Below are positions 62,424-64,000 of a DNA stretch of 64,000 nt, one piece after another. Origin of the DNA: Chryseobacterium sp. SN22 (GTDB lineage Bacteria; Bacteroidota; Bacteroidia; Flavobacteriales; Weeksellaceae); assembly GCF_008329705.1 (NCBI RefSeq), contig NZ_VTSX01000005.1:1-64000 (forward strand), in the 5' to 3' direction. Numbering within the stretch: position 1 is the first letter of the stretch; every line of letters begins with the position of its first letter. Under the pieces are notes generated by a model, which was not told where the DNA came from, did not search any database, and saw only the letters and a program-made list of their open reading frames with translations. Position numbers and translations under genes: made by a program.

Positions 62424-64000
62424 ATGAAAAAACTTGCTCAACGCATTGCTCTGGCCGCCGTCTGTGTACTTACAGGCATCAGCGTATCCGGACAGCTTAC
62501 CACGGTAAGAATCAATAAAAACACGACCTACCAGAAAGTCACGGGTTTCGGCGGATTTGTCTGCAGCCCGCAATTCGGGTACAACCACATGACGACTTCG
62601 GAAATCCAGACCCTTTGGGGAGCTAACAGCCAGGCAGGCTACAACATCATGAGGCTCTACATCCCGGAAGACAGCAACAACTGGAGTTCCGTGCTGGCAA
62701 CGGCCCAGCTGGCCAAGTCGATGGGCTTAACGATTTTTGCCAGTCCGTGGACCATGCCGGCCGCCTGGAAAACCAACAATCATGTAAATGCAGTCTATAC
62801 CGATGCCAACGGTGTACAGCAGGTCGGTTCCCTTAAAACGGCCAATTACCAGGATTATGCTCTTTATCTCAATAGTTTTGTCACGTATCTGCAGACCAAT
62901 GGGGTAACGCTGGATTATATCTCGATCCAAAACGAACCGGATGAAATGGCACAGTACCAGGGATGCATCTGGACACCGGCGCAGATTGCTACTTTCGTAC
63001 GCGATTACGGCCAGCTGATCAACTGTAAAGTAATCGCTCCCGAAAGTGTGGGCTTTACCGACAATTTCGCCAATGCGATGCTCAACCAGGCTACAATGGA
63101 TAATTTTGAGGTGTATGGCGGTCACCAGTACGGGCTGATGCAGTCTGCTTACAAGCAGTTTCAAAACAACAATAAAGAAATCTGGCAGACGGAATACCTG
63201 ATTAACTGGAATCCATCCACCGGGACGCCGCGTGATTTCAGCTGGAATCTGGATGCCTTTAATTTCGCTTCCAGCATTAATAATGCCATGCTCGGCAACG
63301 TAAATGCATGGATTCATTATGCGGCCAAACGCTACTATGCCCTGATGGGTGACGGAACCAACGGAACAACCACCGGTATAATGACCAAAAGAGGCTACAT
63401 TCTATCCCATTATGCCAAATACACCACCGGGAAAACACGGATCGCCGCAACCTGGGGCGACAGTACAGGTGTGCTTCAGGGTTCTTCCTATATTTCCCTG
63501 GATGGAAACCAGGTGGTGCTGATGGTGATCAATCCTTCGGCAAATGCCTATAACCTGAAAGTGGATCTGCCGTTTTATTCTACATCAGGAACCAAAGTGC
63601 TGACGGATGCACAGAATAATATGGCGACCACACCCATCACAATGGCTCAGACATTCCGTCCGGGCGTTACGATCAATGCTTCCAGCGTGATGACTTTTGT
63701 CTTTAATAAAAGTGCCGACCGTACGGCTTCCCAGATGAACGGAAGCGACATCCGTTACAACAAGATTGAAACCATGACGCCGACAAATGCTTCTTTCGGG
63801 GCAGGCTACAATATCAGCAATACGACAGCTACCTTCTCCAACGCCAGCCCGCTGATCAGCACCAACATGACGGCAGCCAACGGATACCTGCAGCTGAATG
63901 ACCGCTATAATAAAATGGTGATGCATGTCAACAGTTTTACAACGGCAGGGCAGAGCTATTCGGACAATACCACGCTGTATTACATCAACAGCCAGGGGCT
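62424..64000 (+). CDS. GH30 subfamily 8-like glucuronoxylanase (partial at right edge)
   Basis: The frame opens at ATG 62424 and is still open at 64000 (525 codons). A signal peptide (IALAAVCVLTGISVSGQ) leads into a GH30 barrel starting TYQKVTGFGGF. The acid/base is Glu171 (ISIQNEPDEM) and the nucleophile Glu257 (WQTEYLIN). Near the last barrel strand HYAAKRYYALM places Arg303 and Tyr305 where GH30_8 enzymes bind the glucuronate side chain. It should cut xylan chains at GlcA-marked sites, releasing aldouronic acids for the GH115 enzymes. A side beta domain ends near residue 432, and unidentified sequence follows, so extra C-terminal modules are present. It has its own promoter region. Confidence 0.9.
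   Translation, partial: MKKLAQRIALAAVCVLTGISVSGQLTTVRINKNTTYQKVTGFGGFVCSPQFGYNHMTTSEIQTLWGANSQAGYNIMRLYIPEDSNNWSSVLATAQLAKSMGLTIFASPWTMPAAWKTNNHVNAVYTDANGVQQVGSLKTANYQDYALYLNSFVTYLQTNGVTLDYISIQNEPDEMAQYQGCIWTPAQIATFVRDYGQLINCKVIAPESVGFTDNFANAMLNQATMDNFEVYGGHQYGLMQSAYKQFQNNNKEIWQTEYLINWNPSTGTPRDFSWNLDAFNFASSINNAMLGNVNAWIHYAAKRYYALMGDGTNGTTTGIMTKRGYILSHYAKYTTGKTRIAATWGDSTGVLQGSSYISLDGNQVVLMVINPSANAYNLKVDLPFYSTSGTKVLTDAQNNMATTPITMAQTFRPGVTINASSVMTFVFNKSADRTASQMNGSDIRYNKIETMTPTNASFGAGYNISNTTATFSNASPLISTNMTAANGYLQLNDRYNKMVMHVNSFTTAGQSYSDNTTLYYINSQG

Overview
The window looks like a chromosomal segment of a member of the Flavobacteriia (Bacteroidota), most like Chryseobacterium or a close relative. 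The grounds are a SusC/SusD pair, TAnnTTTG-type promoter boxes, no clear Shine-Dalgarno sites, many signal peptides ending in A-Q, and several short intergenic repeats. The genus is inferred. No rRNA, tRNA, CRISPR array, integrase or transposase was recognised.

Region 1 (1-6000) is an accessory island of small minus-strand genes: a DUF3606 protein, a DUF4262-type protein, an XRE regulator with a large inverted repeat upstream, a remnant of a second XRE gene, and several uncharacterised proteins. Two genes are broken (an in-frame TGA and a poly-A frameshift). Two of the small genes, and a third frameshifted one near 12.5 kb, share an unusual promoter layout: a TACGG/CCGTA palindrome 22-24 bp upstream of a TAnnTTTG-like box that lies 23-28 nt before the ATG.

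Region 2 (6.3-12.1 kb) carries a LodA-like cysteine tryptophylquinone oxidase coupled to its LodB-like flavoprotein. Next to it are a plant-PPO-like tyrosinase and a DUF2182 membrane protein, closed by a strong terminator. Region 3 (12.2-19.9 kb) is ordinary chromosome: an NTF2-like secreted protein, an acyltransferase, a LytS/LytTR two-component pair, an AraC regulator, an SDR, and an HxlR regulator divergent from an alpha/beta hydrolase.

Region 4 (20.5-64 kb) is one very large, entirely plus-strand hemicellulose utilisation locus. It begins with an AT-rich control region and a Nudix-fold transcription regulator. Xylulokinase, xylose isomerase, SusC, SusD, mannonate dehydratase and an SDR mannonate oxidoreductase follow. 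Then come 14 secreted enzymes: GH95, five GH43, a double-esterase protein, GH31, two GH115 alpha-glucuronidases, GH27 with NPCBM, two GH97 and a CE20-like SGNH esterase. After a 1.2-kb gap there is a GH30_8-like glucuronoxylanase running off the end. Together they would strip glucuronic acid, arabinose, galactose, xylose caps and esters from complex glucuronoarabinoxylan, import the products and feed xylose and uronate into central metabolism. No GH10, GH11, GH3 or GH67 enzyme is present here. Hairpin terminators after xylA, susD and the SDR divide the locus into transcription segments.
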